From NCBI RefSeq assembly GCF_013177695.1, contig NZ_WOEY01000042.1, forward strand, positions 43,534-107,533: 64,000 bases of DNA, read 5' to 3'. How positions within the stretch are numbered: position 1 is the first letter of the stretch; every line of letters starts with the position of its first letter. Below, piece after piece: positions 47,827 through 56,549 of this stretch. This DNA is from Paraburkholderia solitsugae (GTDB taxonomy: Bacteria > Pseudomonadota > Gammaproteobacteria > Burkholderiales > Burkholderiaceae). The translations under genes and the position numbers were made by a program. Under the pieces are notes generated by a model. It did no database searches. It was not told the origin of the DNA and saw only the letters and a list, made by a program, of their open reading frames with translations.

Positions 47827-48924
47827 TCACGCCAGGCAGGCGTCCAGGCCGTCGGTGATCAGATCCTGCGGCAGTTCAATGCCGATGAACACCATCTTGT
47901 TGGTCTTCTTCTCAATCGGCTGCCATTTCGCGGCCAGATCGCTGCCCATCATCTGATGCACGCCCTGGAACACCACCTTGCGGTCGACGCCCTTCATATA
48001 GAGCACGCCCTTGTAGCGCAGCAGGCGCTCGCCGTAGATCTGCAGAATGCCGCCGAGGAAGTCCTCGAGCTTGTTCGGATCGAACGGACGGTCGCTGCGG
48101 TAGACGAACGATTTGATCTTGTCGTCATGGTGCGCGTGACGATGATGCGCGTGGTCGTGGCCTTCGTGGTCGCACTTGCCGTGGTCGTGATCGCAGTTTT
48201 CGTGATCGTCGTGGTCGGCATGGGTGTGGCCGTGCTCGTCATGCGCGTGAGCGTGGTTGTGCGCATGTTCGTCTTCAGCGAGGAAGTCCGGGTCGATTTC
48301 GAGCTTCGAATTCAGGTTGAAGCCGCGCAGGTCGAAGATTTCCTTGATGTCCGCTTCGCCGAAATTGACGATCTTGATCGCCGCCCGCGGATTCATGTGC
48401 AACAGGCGGTGGCGCAGATCGTCCATGTGCTGTTCGTCGACCAGGTCGGACTTGGTGATGAACAAGCGATCGGCGAAGCCGACCTGGCGCTGCACCACTT
48501 CGTGTTCGTCCAGTTGATGGTTCGCATGCTTCGCGTCGACCAGCGTGATGATCGCGTCCAGCAGGAATTCATTGGCGATCTGGTCGTCCATGAAGAACGT
48601 CTGCGCGACCGGGCCCGGATTGGCGAGACCGGTGGTTTCGATCACGACACGGTCGAAATCCACTTCGCCGGATTGCTTCTTCGCTGCCAGATCGCCCAGC
48701 ACGCGCGACAGGTCGCCGCGGATCGTGCAGCAGATGCAGCCGTTGCTCATCTGGATGATCTGCTCGCTCGTGTCCTGCACGAGGATTTCGTTATCGATGT
48801 TCTCTTCGCCGAACTCGTTCTCGATCACGGCGATCTTCATGCCGTGCTTTTCGTTCAGGATGCGCTTGAGCAGGGTGGTTTTGCCGCTGCCGAGAAAGCC
48901 GGTCAGGATGGTGACTGGAATCAT
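47827..48924 (-). CDS. COG0523 (CobW/ZNG-like) metal-binding GTPase
   Basis: G3E-family GTPase of 365 residues. Walker A is GFLGSGKTTLL, the metal motif is CICC (Cys63, Cys65, Cys66 in NGCICCTIRGDL), and the guanine motif is TKSD. Between the GTPase and the C-terminal CobW_C domain is a loop (about residues 218-268) with 20 His, two Cys and many Asp/Glu. Family members act as zinc or other metal chaperones, often under zinc limitation. It lies on the same strand as dksA, 650 bases upstream of it. The metal cannot be fixed by sequence. Confidence 0.93.
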   Translation of the reverse strand: MIPVTILTGFLGSGKTTLLKRILNEKHGMKIAVIENEFGEENIDNEILVQDTSEQIIQMSNGCICCTIRGDLSRVLGDLAAKKQSGEVDFDRVVIETTGLANPGPVAQTFFMDDQIANEFLLDAIITLVDAKHANHQLDEHEVVQRQVGFADRLFITKSDLVDEQHMDDLRHRLLHMNPRAAIKIVNFGEADIKEIFDLRGFNLNSKLEIDPDFLAEDEHAHNHAHAHDEHGHTHADHDDHENCDHDHGKCDHEGHDHAHHRHAHHDDKIKSFVYRSDRPFDPNKLEDFLGGILQIYGERLLRYKGVLYMKGVDRKVVFQGVHQMMGSDLAAKWQPIEKKTNKMVFIGIELPQDLITDGLDACLA

Positions 48925-49154
48925 GTTGGTCGCCTGTAAGTACGTGAGTCTGTGCGGAATCGAAATGTGCAGCGCGAAATATGCAGCGCGAATGTGCAGA
49001 GAATGCGTCTGCGAATCCGGTTTGCCGGGCGTGGCAGCCTGACGGCGCGCGGCCCGATCTAGCCGGATATTGAAACATATCTGTCAAGCTGGCGCTGGCG
49101 GCGGGGGCGAACCCCTCCACAGCGCGCGGGAAACAACCCTGAAACTATGGGCGA

Positions 49155-50357
49155 TCAGGCAATTTGCAACAGCAGACCTTTCAGGTATTCGCCTTCCGGG
49201 AATGCGGTGAGCAACGGGTGGTCGACCCCGGCGCCGAGGCGCTTGAGAATCCGCGCATCGACGCGCGCATCGGCCGCCGCGCCGGACACGATCTTCTGGA
49301 ACAACTCCGAGTCGATCGCGCCGGAGCATGAATAGGTGAACAGCAGGCCGCCCGGGCGCAGCAGCTTCAGGCCGGTCAGGTTGATGTCCTTATAGGCGCG
49401 CGAGGCGCGGTCCACGTGTTCGCGCGACGGCGCGAATTTCGGCGGATCGAGCACGATCAGGTCGAAGCGTTCGCCTTCGTCGTAGAGACGGCGCAGGGTT
49501 TTAAACGCGTCCGCGTCAAGCCAGGTCGCGCGTTCGGCGTCGAAACCGTTGGCGGCCACGTTCTGTTGTGCGATCGCGAGCGCGTCGCCCGACGAATCGA
49601 TCGACACCACGCGCTTGGCCCCGCCCTTTAAGGCCGCCAGCGAAAAGCCGCCGGTGTAGCAGAAGCAGTTCAGCACGTCGCGATCTTTCGCCAACTCCTG
49701 CACCAGCAGGCGGTTGTCGCGCTGGTCGACGTAGAAGCCGGTTTTGTGGCCGTTGCGCACGTCGACGTGATAACGCACGCCGTTTTCGCTCGCAATCAGC
49801 GCTTCCGACGGCGCAACGCCTGCCAGCACGCCGGTGACCTGCTCAAGCCCTTCCTTCTGGCGGATCGACACGTCCGAGCGCTCGTAGACGTTCGGGCAGC
49901 CGGTCGCGTCGGTCAGCGCCGCGACGATCGCGTCCTTCCATGCTTCGACGCCCGTCGCCATGAACTGGCACACCAACTGGCTGCGCTGGCCTTCGTCCTC
50001 GGCGACGTAATGATCGACGATCAGGCCCGGCAGGCCGTCCGCTTCGCCGAAAATCAGCCGCACGGCGCCGGTGTTGTGCACCATCGTTTGACGATGCGCG
50101 AGCGCGCGCTGCACGCGGCGCTTGAAGAATGCGTGGTCGATCGGCTCGGTTTCGTCGAAGCTCCAGACGCGCGCGCGAATCTGCGAATGCGGGCTGTAGG
50201 CTGCACGGGCGAGGAAACGGCCGTCGTGCGCGCGCACCAGCACGGTTGCGCCGGGCGCGGGATTGCCGTCGACGCGATCGATCGCGTTGGCATAGACCCA
50301 TGGATGGCGGCGCAGGAGAGATTTTTCTTTCGACGGTTTGAGCGTAACGGTATTCAT
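49155..50357 (-). CDS. rlmI: 23S rRNA (cytosine-1962-C5)-methyltransferase RlmI
   Basis: 400-residue SAM-dependent RNA methyltransferase. N-terminal PUA domain (about residues 1-75), an EEHEA-like middle domain, and a Rossmann catalytic domain with VLNCFCYTGGFSLAAL (SAM), LIVLDPPKFAPS and the catalytic Cys in TYSCSGAID. The start at 50357 (MNTVTLKPSKEKSLLRRHPW) fits family N-termini, although no strong ribosome site is seen; longer frames reach 50432. It lies about 100 bases after xerC. Confidence 0.93.
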   Translation of the reverse strand: MNTVTLKPSKEKSLLRRHPWVYANAIDRVDGNPAPGATVLVRAHDGRFLARAAYSPHSQIRARVWSFDETEPIDHAFFKRRVQRALAHRQTMVHNTGAVRLIFGEADGLPGLIVDHYVAEDEGQRSQLVCQFMATGVEAWKDAIVAALTDATGCPNVYERSDVSIRQKEGLEQVTGVLAGVAPSEALIASENGVRYHVDVRNGHKTGFYVDQRDNRLLVQELAKDRDVLNCFCYTGGFSLAALKGGAKRVVSIDSSGDALAIAQQNVAANGFDAERATWLDADAFKTLRRLYDEGERFDLIVLDPPKFAPSREHVDRASRAYKDINLTGLKLLRPGGLLFTYSCSGAIDSELFQKIVSGAAADARVDARILKRLGAGVDHPLLTAFPEGEYLKGLLLQIA

Positions 50358-50455
50358 CAGGGTGTCAGCAGGAGCAGTTGGCCGCGTGGACAAAGACGCA
50401 CACGGCAGGTGAAGCGAAGGCGGAGACCGCAAGCCGCAAAAAGCAAATAGCGGAA

Positions 50456-51379
50456 TCAGTCGCGTTTTTTGGCGCGCGGATGCGCCTGATCGTAGACGTG
50501 CGCGAGATGCTGGAAATCGAGCGCGGTGTAGACCTGCGTGGCGGTGATGCTGGCGTGCCCGAGCAGTTCCTGCACGGCCCGCAGATCACCGCTCGACTGC
50601 AGCACATGCGTGGCGAACGAATGCCGCAGTACGTGCGGATGCACGTTGGCGGGAATGCCGGCGACCAGCGCCGCGCGCTTCACACGATCACGCACGACAT
50701 TCGGCGACAGACGGTTGCCGCGCGCCGAGAGAAACAGCGGATGCGGATCGTGCTTGACCATCTGGTCTCGCACCGCGAGCCACGCGTTCAAGGCGTCGAG
50801 CGCTTTGCTGCCGACTGGCACAATGCGGCGCCGGTTGCCTTTGCCGAGCACTTCGACTTCGGCGGAGTCGAGCTTGAGCCAGCCTGCCGAACGGTAGCCG
50901 CCCGCATCGGCAAAACGGGCGTCGAGGCCGACCAGTTCGGACAGACGCAGGCCCGACGAGTAGAACAGTTCGAGCATCGCGTGGTCGCGCAACCCTTCGG
51001 GCGTCGCGGCGGGCGGGCTTTCCATCAGGCGTGTGGCGTCGTCGACGGAAAGTGCTTTCGGCAGTGCCTTGGGCTGCTTCGGCGCCCGCACGGTGGCGAC
51101 CGGATTGGCCGGCAGATCGACGCGGCCCGCGAACCAGCGGTAGAACGCCCGCCAGGACGACAGCCGATGGCTGATTGAGCGCGCCGTCAGGCCGCCGGCG
51201 TGCGCTCGCGACACCGCGCCGCGAATATCGACAGCGGTGAGGCTTTCGAGCGGTCGGCCTTTGGCCAGCAGCTTGAGCTCCTCGAGCTCGTGGGTATAGC
51301 CGCGCAGCGTATGCGCCGACAGTCGCCGCTCATGTTCGAGATTCGACAGATAGGCGGCAATCGGGTCGGCGTCGGTCAC
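50456..51379 (-). CDS. xerC: Tyrosine recombinase XerC
   Basis: Resolves chromosome dimers at dif together with XerD (307 residues). N-terminal SAM-like core-binding domain (1-90) and catalytic domain with Arg in GLRLSELVGLD, Lys in VLGKGNRRR, HxxR in PHVLRHSFATH, His in LLGHASI and the nucleophile Tyr in TQVYTALD. The C-terminal context (DUF484 just upstream and dapF beyond) is the classical xerC neighbourhood, which separates it from XerD or an integrase. Confidence 0.95.
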   Translation of the reverse strand: MTDADPIAAYLSNLEHERRLSAHTLRGYTHELEELKLLAKGRPLESLTAVDIRGAVSRAHAGGLTARSISHRLSSWRAFYRWFAGRVDLPANPVATVRAPKQPKALPKALSVDDATRLMESPPAATPEGLRDHAMLELFYSSGLRLSELVGLDARFADAGGYRSAGWLKLDSAEVEVLGKGNRRRIVPVGSKALDALNAWLAVRDQMVKHDPHPLFLSARGNRLSPNVVRDRVKRAALVAGIPANVHPHVLRHSFATHVLQSSGDLRAVQELLGHASITATQVYTALDFQHLAHVYDQAHPRAKKRD

Positions 51380-51395
51380 GATGGTTTTTCGTGGC

Positions 51396-52115
51396 TCAGC
51401 GCGGCAGCAGACGGCTCAGCGCCGCGCTCGCCAATGCACCGATCTGCGTCAGGAAATCGGTGGCCATGCCGTCGTGGAAGCGGCGTGCGTCGGCCGAACC
51501 CATCACCAACAGGCCGAAGGTGGGCGCTTCTTCCTTGCCTTCGGGGTCGCGCAGCGCAAGCAACGCAATCGATTCCGTGGCGTGCGCGGAGTCGCTCGTG
51601 CTGCCTGCAGCCCCATCGTCGCTCACCACCGACACCGCCGGCGCCAGCCACTGCGCCGCTTCGAAGCCGGTGTTCGCGCCACAGTACGGCGTGGTGAGGC
51701 TATTCGCGAAGATTCGTACTTCCTCGCCGACATGGCGCGCGAACTCGGCCTGTGCATACGGCTCGGAGACGTCCCATACGCGCAGCGCGGCTTGCGGCAC
51801 GTCGAAAATATCGCGCAAGCCGTTGGAGATCGTGCGCGGCAGCGCGTATGGATCGCGCTCGGCCATCACACGGATGGTCCAGCGATTGAATTTCGAGGCG
51901 ATGCTGTCGTTCTCGTGACCGTAGCGCAGCAGCTCAGCCAGACGCCGTTCGAGATGCTTGTTCTTGTCGCGCAGCATTTCCATCTGCCGCTCCTGCAGCG
52001 ACACCGCGGCTTTGCCGTGCGGGTTCGCAAGCCGGATCGTCGCGAGCATTTCCGCGTGTTCGGCGAAGAATTCGGGGTTGGCGAGCAGATATTCGGCGAC
52101 TTCGCGATCGTTCAT
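51396..52115 (-). CDS. DUF484 (GAF-like) protein
   Basis: 239 residues. It begins MNDREVAEYLLANPEFFAEH, typical of DUF484, then a coiled coil (LQERQMEMLRDKNKHLERRL) and a GAF-like domain. Function unknown; in many proteobacteria it lies between dapF and xerC, as here, 16 bases before xerC. A longer frame from 52160 adds 15 unconserved residues. Confidence 0.88.
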   Translation of the reverse strand: MNDREVAEYLLANPEFFAEHAEMLATIRLANPHGKAAVSLQERQMEMLRDKNKHLERRLAELLRYGHENDSIASKFNRWTIRVMAERDPYALPRTISNGLRDIFDVPQAALRVWDVSEPYAQAEFARHVGEEVRIFANSLTTPYCGANTGFEAAQWLAPAVSVVSDDGAAGSTSDSAHATESIALLALRDPEGKEEAPTFGLLVMGSADARRFHDGMATDFLTQIGALASAALSRLLPR

Positions 52116-52314
52116 GGTTTCGGCTAAAGGACTACGGGACGACGCCTTCGGGCGGCGCATCGGTCATGAGTTCGGTCGGCCGGTGAAAGCGCCGCTTTGT
52201 CCGGCGCTTCATCGACCCCTGCTTTGGCCCCTTCATCGGCCTATTCGAGGCCACGTGTCGGGTACTTCCTCGGCCGATTGTTCGGCCGGTAAATCGGGTA
52301 GTGCGCTGGCGCGG

Positions 52315-53178
52315 TCAGTCGGCCAGTTCGATTTCGCCTTCGAAGACAGTTGCCGCGGGGCCGGCCATCAGCAGCGGCGCGCCTTCTTGCGTGCTGTCCC
52401 ACGTGATGGTCAGCTTGCCGCCGTGCGTGTGCACCAGCACCGGCGCGTCCAGCAGCCCGCGGCGAATGCCGGCAGCCACTGCCGCGCACGCGCCCGTGCC
52501 GCATGCCAGCGTTTCGCCGGCGCCGCGTTCGTAGACCCGAAGCTTGATCTCGCTACGGCCGACGATCTGCATGAAGCCCGCGTTCACCCGCTGCGGGAAG
52601 CGTGCATGCCGCTCGATCACCGGACCTTCGACGAGCACCGGAAAATCTTCGACGCTATCGACCACTTGCACCGCGTGCGGATTACCCATCGACACCACCG
52701 AAATCCAGCGCGTCACGCCGTTCACGTCGAGCGGCCAGAGCGTGTCAGCGCTTTCGCGGCGGCCTTCGAGGCCTTTGGCGGCGAACGGGACGCGCTCCGG
52801 TTCGAACACGGGTGCGCCCATGTCGACCAGCACTTCGCCGTTCTCCTGCATGGTCAGCAGGATGGTGCCGTTCTGCACTTGCACGCGCACGCTGCGCTTG
52901 TCGGTCAGGCCGCTGTCACGCACAAACTTGACGAAACAGCGCGCGCCGTTGCCGCAGTGCTCGACCTCGCCGCCGTCGCAATTGAAGATGCGATATCTGA
53001 AATCGACGCCGTCCACGGTGGGCTTCTCGACCAGCAGCAACTGGTCGGCGCCGACGCCGAAATGCCGGTCCGCGAGCGCGCGCACCTGCGCCGGCGTCAG
53101 GTTGACCGGTTGGGTGTAGCCGTCGAGCACGACGAAGTCGTTGCCCGCGCCGTGCATTTTGGTGAATTTCAGTTTCAT
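52315..53178 (-). CDS. dapF: Diaminopimelate epimerase
   Basis: Interconverts LL- and meso-diaminopimelate for lysine and peptidoglycan. The catalytic Cys pair is Cys75 (EHCGNGAR) and Cys226 (TLACGTGAC). It begins [20 protein letters not shown]. The ATG at 53178 is preferred over the adjoining GTG. 287 residues. The 200 bases between it and DUF484 hold no convincing gene, only a shadow frame. Confidence 0.97.
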   Translation of the reverse strand: MKLKFTKMHGAGNDFVVLDGYTQPVNLTPAQVRALADRHFGVGADQLLLVEKPTVDGVDFRYRIFNCDGGEVEHCGNGARCFVKFVRDSGLTDKRSVRVQVQNGTILLTMQENGEVLVDMGAPVFEPERVPFAAKGLEGRRESADTLWPLDVNGVTRWISVVSMGNPHAVQVVDSVEDFPVLVEGPVIERHARFPQRVNAGFMQIVGRSEIKLRVYERGAGETLACGTGACAAVAAGIRRGLLDAPVLVHTHGGKLTITWDSTQEGAPLLMAGPAATVFEGEIELAD

Positions 53179-53271
53179 CACGCTATTGTAAGTGACACGC
53201 CTGCGGGTGGGCCGAACGCCGCCTTATTTGTCACCTTAATTCCGCGTTCAGGCACTTTTTCGAAGACCGGG

Positions 53272-54156
53272 TCAGTACACGCTCGGTTCGCCCGGCGGAC
53301 GGGTCTTGAAGCGCTTGTGCACCCAGTAGTATTGCTCGGGGATCAGCGGAATCTGCTCTTCAAGGAAGGCGTTCATGCGGCGCGCGTCGGCGTCGTCGTC
53401 GCCAGTGGGGTAGTTGTCCCATGGCTTGAAGACCTTCAGCCGGTAGCCCTTGTAGTTCGGCAACACCTCGCCGATGAACGGCACCACTTGCGCATGGCCG
53501 ACCCCGGCGAGCCGCCCGACGGCCGTCAGCGTGCAGGTCGGTACGCCGAAGAACGGCACGAACGTCGAGTTGCGCATGCCGTAGTCCATGTCGGCGCCGA
53601 GCATGACGGGCTTGCGGTCTCGCAGCCAGCGCAGCACGATGCGCGCGCTGTCGGCGCGGCTTGCCATGTCCGCGCCGAAGCGGCCACGCGCGGCTATCGC
53701 CACGTCGTCGAGCACCTTGTTGGACATCGGCTGGTAGAGCGCGCCGCACTGCCGGCGCAGCGCGTGATTGATGAACACGGAGCCCGCTTCGATGCCGACG
53801 AAGTGAGCGCCAAGCAGCAGCGTGGGCGGCATGTCCGGATCGAGCAGGTCGATCTCGCTATCCACCTGCACGAGCTTCTCCAGCTTCTTGGCAGAGCCGA
53901 ACCACTGCACGCTGCGCTCAACATAACTGCGGATCGCGTGGCGGAAGTGTTTCTGCGCGATATCTTCGCGATGCTCGGCGCTCCATTCCGGGAAACACAA
54001 ACTCAGATTGATATGGACGATGCGCTTACGGTTGCTGGGGATCTGATAGAGCAGCCAGCCCAGCCCGTCGCCCAGTCGCGCAACGAAGCCGTACGGCAAT
54101 AACGCTAAAAATTTCAGCAGTCCAATGGCCAGGTGGGCGCCAAGACGACTCAGCAT
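53272..54156 (-). CDS. lpxL: Lipid A biosynthesis acyltransferase (LpxL/HtrB family)
   Basis: Inner-membrane acyltransferase adding a secondary acyl chain to lipid A (294 residues). One N-terminal membrane helix (about 12-35), the catalytic HX4E motif in GAHFVGIEAG, and ADMDYGMRNSTFVPFFG, a block typical of the family. The start at 54156 (MLSRLGAHLAIG) follows GGAGGGG by about six bases; the frame reaching 54237 is not conserved. Acyl-chain specificity (LpxL versus LpxM) is not resolvable here. Divergent from metK. Confidence 0.92.
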   Translation of the reverse strand: MLSRLGAHLAIGLLKFLALLPYGFVARLGDGLGWLLYQIPSNRKRIVHINLSLCFPEWSAEHREDIAQKHFRHAIRSYVERSVQWFGSAKKLEKLVQVDSEIDLLDPDMPPTLLLGAHFVGIEAGSVFINHALRRQCGALYQPMSNKVLDDVAIAARGRFGADMASRADSARIVLRWLRDRKPVMLGADMDYGMRNSTFVPFFGVPTCTLTAVGRLAGVGHAQVVPFIGEVLPNYKGYRLKVFKPWDNYPTGDDDADARRMNAFLEEQIPLIPEQYYWVHKRFKTRPPGEPSVY

Positions 54157-54240
54157 GCCGCCCCTCCGTGTAGGGCGTCGAGCGACGCTTTGCTCAAGAA
54201 ACCTGAAGACGGGTCGAAATACGGCACGGGTGATCACTCT

Positions 54241-54267
54241 GTGACAATCGAAGGAAGTCGCTATAAT
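54241..54267 (+). promoter_or_regulatory. Promoter of metK
   Basis: A perfect TATAAT (54262-54267) lies 15 bases after GTGACA (54241-54246), or 16 if TGTGAC is used. The predicted transcription start is near 54273, at the foot of the first leader hairpin. Confidence 0.6.
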
Positions 54268-54270
54268 AAG

Positions 54271-54434
54271 GGCTTCGCCGAGTTAATAGACAACTTGCGG
54301 GGCGAAGCTGGGGGGTGCGATCCATGGGATATGCCCCCTGCCGGTAAGGTAATCCGCTAAAGCGTCGCCGCTTCAAGGCTCCCGAAGCTGGCTACGTGAA
54401 ACTCAACCGTAACCACAAAACAGGAGTCCGCAAC
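54271..54434 (+). promoter_or_regulatory. Structured metK 5' leader, candidate cis-regulatory RNA
   Basis: About 160 bases of leader. Hairpin 1: GGCTTCGCC (54271-54279) pairs with GGCGAAGCT (54301-54309); its loop contains AGTT/AACT (54281-54284 with 54292-54295). Hairpin 2: GGGGG (54311-54315) with CCCCC (54334-54338) and inner ATCC/GGAT around ATG (54320-54330). Hairpin 3: AAGCG-tcgc-CGCTT (54360-54373). GCGG in loop 1 (54297-54300) can pair with CCGC (54354-54357) as a pseudoknot. The RNA ends at CAGGAG before the GTG start. It does not match SAM or SAH aptamer consensus sequences I know. Confidence 0.45.
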
Positions 54435-55625
54435 GTGGCAAACGACTATTTCTTTACTTCCGAATCCGTTTCCGAAGGCCATCCCGACAAAGTCGCGGAT
54501 CAGATTTCGGACGCGATCCTCGACGCCATCCTGACCCAGGACAAGTATTCGCGTGTCGCAGCCGAAACGCTGTGCAACACGGGTCTCGTCGTGCTGGCCG
54601 GTGAAATCACCACCACCGCGAACGTCGATTACATCCAGGTCGCGCGCAACACGATCAAGCGCATCGGCTACGACAACACCGAATACGGTATCGACTACCG
54701 CGGCTGCGCGGTGCTGGTAGCGTACGACAAGCAATCGCCGGACATCGCCCAGGGCGTGGACCGTGCGCACGACAACAACCTCGATCAAGGCGCTGGCGAC
54801 CAGGGCCTGATGTTCGGTTACGCGTGCGAAGAAACCCCGGAATTGATGCCGCTGCCGATCCACCTGTCGCACCGTCTGGTGGAGCGCCAGGCGAATCTGC
54901 GCCGCGACGGCCGTCTGCCCTGGCTGCGTCCGGATGCGAAGTCGCAGGTTACCGTGCGTTATGTCGACGGCAAGCCGCATGCGATCGATACCGTGGTGCT
55001 GTCCACGCAGCATTCGCCGGACATCGATCTGGCCACGCTGCGCGAAGCCGTGATCGAAGAAGTCATCAAGCCTACGCTGCCGGCTGACCTGATCAAGGGT
55101 GACATCAAGTTCCTGGTGAACCCGACCGGCCGGTTCGTGATTGGCGGCCCGCAAGGCGATTGCGGTCTGACGGGCCGTAAGATCATCGTCGATACGTACG
55201 GCGGCGCGGCGCCGCACGGCGGCGGCGCGTTTTCGGGCAAGGATCCGTCGAAGGTCGACCGTTCGGCAGCGTATGCCGGCCGTTATGTCGCGAAGAACAT
55301 CGTGGCGGCGGGTTTGGCGTCGCGCTGCCTGATTCAGGTGTCGTACGCGATCGGCGTTGCTCAGCCGACGTCGGTCATGGTCAACACGTTCGGCACGGGC
55401 CGCGTGTCGGATGCGACGATCACGCGTTTGGTGCGTGAGCATTTCGACCTGCGTCCGAAGGGCATCATCCAGATGCTCGACCTGCTGCGCCCGATCTACG
55501 AGAAGAGCGCGGCCTACGGTCACTTCGGCCGCGAAGAGCCGGAATTCACGTGGGAAGCCACGGACAAGGCGCTGCTGCTCGCCGAAGCAGCAGGCACCGA
55601 ACCGGTCGCCGCGCTCGCAGAATAA
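54435..55625 (+). CDS. metK: S-adenosylmethionine synthetase
   Basis: Makes SAM from methionine and ATP (396 residues). Signatures are [35 protein letters not shown] and [16 protein letters not shown]. The GTG start at 54435 has CAGGAG about eight bases upstream and gives the family N-terminus [12 protein letters not shown]; an upstream in-frame ATG at 54396 adds a leader without support. Monocistronic, between its own promoter and a strong terminator. Confidence 0.98.
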   Translation: MANDYFFTSESVSEGHPDKVADQISDAILDAILTQDKYSRVAAETLCNTGLVVLAGEITTTANVDYIQVARNTIKRIGYDNTEYGIDYRGCAVLVAYDKQSPDIAQGVDRAHDNNLDQGAGDQGLMFGYACEETPELMPLPIHLSHRLVERQANLRRDGRLPWLRPDAKSQVTVRYVDGKPHAIDTVVLSTQHSPDIDLATLREAVIEEVIKPTLPADLIKGDIKFLVNPTGRFVIGGPQGDCGLTGRKIIVDTYGGAAPHGGGAFSGKDPSKVDRSAAYAGRYVAKNIVAAGLASRCLIQVSYAIGVAQPTSVMVNTFGTGRVSDATITRLVREHFDLRPKGIIQMLDLLRPIYEKSAAYGHFGREEPEFTWEATDKALLLAEAAGTEPVAALAE

Positions 55626-55646
55626 GCGCACGCAGTCCGCTTCAGC

Positions 55647-55684
55647 AAAAAACCCCGCCGGCGCAAGCCGGGCGGGGTTTTTTT
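55647..55684 (+). terminator. Terminator of metK
   Basis: AAACCCCGCCGGC-gcaa-GCC-G-GGCGGGGTTT with a run of seven T, about 25 bases after the metK stop. Confidence 0.92.
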
Positions 55685-55712
55685 ATTGCCTTTGCGTTGT
55701 GCTGAAACTCAC

Positions 55713-56087
55713 TCAGCGGCTAGCGAACGCAAACTCAAACTCAAACCAACCGGTGCTGCCGCTCGTCGACATACGGCGCGGGCGGCGGCTCGTGCTTTGC
55801 GGTGCGGCGACCGGTGCATGGCGCGTAGCGGTGAGGCGCAGCGGCGTGGGTTTGCGCAGCAGCGTACGCAGCGAAAACCGGCGCGAACTGCCTTGCAGGC
55901 GCAGCGCGGAGAAGAAGGTGTGGAACCACGTGCGAATGCCATCGACCGCTTTGGCTTCGCGCCATTGTTCGCCCAATGCGCGAGTGCGGGTGGCATGGTG
56001 ACGCAGCGCGCGCACAACATGACGGCGCGCCGGACGCGCCGCTTTCAATGCGGCGCGGGTAAGACGGGTGCTCAGAAGAGTATGCAT
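55713..56087 (-). CDS. Hypothetical Arg-rich small protein
   Basis: An open frame of 124 codons plus stop with codon use like neighbouring genes (mostly G or C in third position, coherent residues such as AVDGIRTWFHTFFSAL). It is strongly basic (many Arg, some Lys and His), begins MHTLLSTRLTRAALKAARPA and ends with the odd WFEFEFAFASR. No domain or signal peptide is recognised and the ribosome site is weak. It could be a nucleic-acid-binding protein or a spurious frame in GC-rich DNA. Confidence 0.4.
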   Translation of the reverse strand: MHTLLSTRLTRAALKAARPARRHVVRALRHHATRTRALGEQWREAKAVDGIRTWFHTFFSALRLQGSSRRFSLRTLLRKPTPLRLTATRHAPVAAPQSTSRRPRRMSTSGSTGWFEFEFAFASR

Positions 56088-56549
56088 GGCTTCACAAGTG
56101 GGCAACGTGTCGCGCGACGGCGTATGCGTCAGAAGGAGCACCAAATGTGCCAATGACGATGTCGCGATGGACGGCGCGAAAGCCCGGAATTCGAGGGAAA
56201 AGGGCACAGAGGACGGCGGGGCCGGTCACAGCGGCACTTGCGCGCCGCAAAAGTGCGGGAGTAGCGATCAACATGTGTGCAGGCTACACGCGATTCATGA
56301 CGTCAGAAAGTCGGTTTTTACCCTGCGAATACGGGTTTTTACGGGGTAAGCGCGCTATGCACGCTTGTGGGGTCGTGCCCTTTGCGGTCGATTTTCGTGC
56401 GTGCGTGCCCTGACAGCGTGCTGCGCGAACCGCCATTTCGCGTGAAAGTAGTGCGTAAGGCCTTGGCTTCTCGGAAGGCGAAACAGCGCACAGTCCGATC
56501 GCGCCCGTTTTACAATCGAGCATCAGCCAGTCGAAAGTAACGGAACACC
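56088..56549. other. Gene-free region upstream of the PhyH gene
   Basis: About 460 bases without a supported gene. It contains TGACGTCA (56298-56305), a perfect palindrome, and two copies of GGTTTTTAC (56313-56321 and 56334-56342). The rest is unremarkable; the 198-residue open frame on the minus strand overlaps the PhyH start and is Arg/Pro-rich. Confidence 0.4.
56313..56342 (+). repeat. Direct repeat GGTTTTTAC, 21-base period
   Basis: Two nine-base copies start exactly 21 bases apart, two turns of B-DNA, about 210 bases before the PhyH gene and next to a TGACGTCA palindrome. The T tracts are exceptional in this GC-rich window. A tandem regulator site is possible. Confidence 0.4.

Noticed and set aside
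48100..48290. Tandem repeats of alternating GTG/CAT type, possible CRISPR-like array
   Set aside because: It is the coding sequence of the His/Asp-rich loop, with no conserved repeat-spacer period.
47956..48939. Val/Met-rich 327-residue plus-strand frame resembling a transporter
   Set aside because: Reverse complement of the histidine-rich COG0523 gene.
50456..51379. Phage or integron integrase
   Set aside because: The tyrosine recombinase lies in the conserved dapF-DUF484-xerC context with no attachment-site repeats or phage genes, so it is XerC.
51958..54102. 714-residue open frame on the plus strand
   Set aside because: Spans the antisense of DUF484, dapF and lpxL. No conserved blocks.
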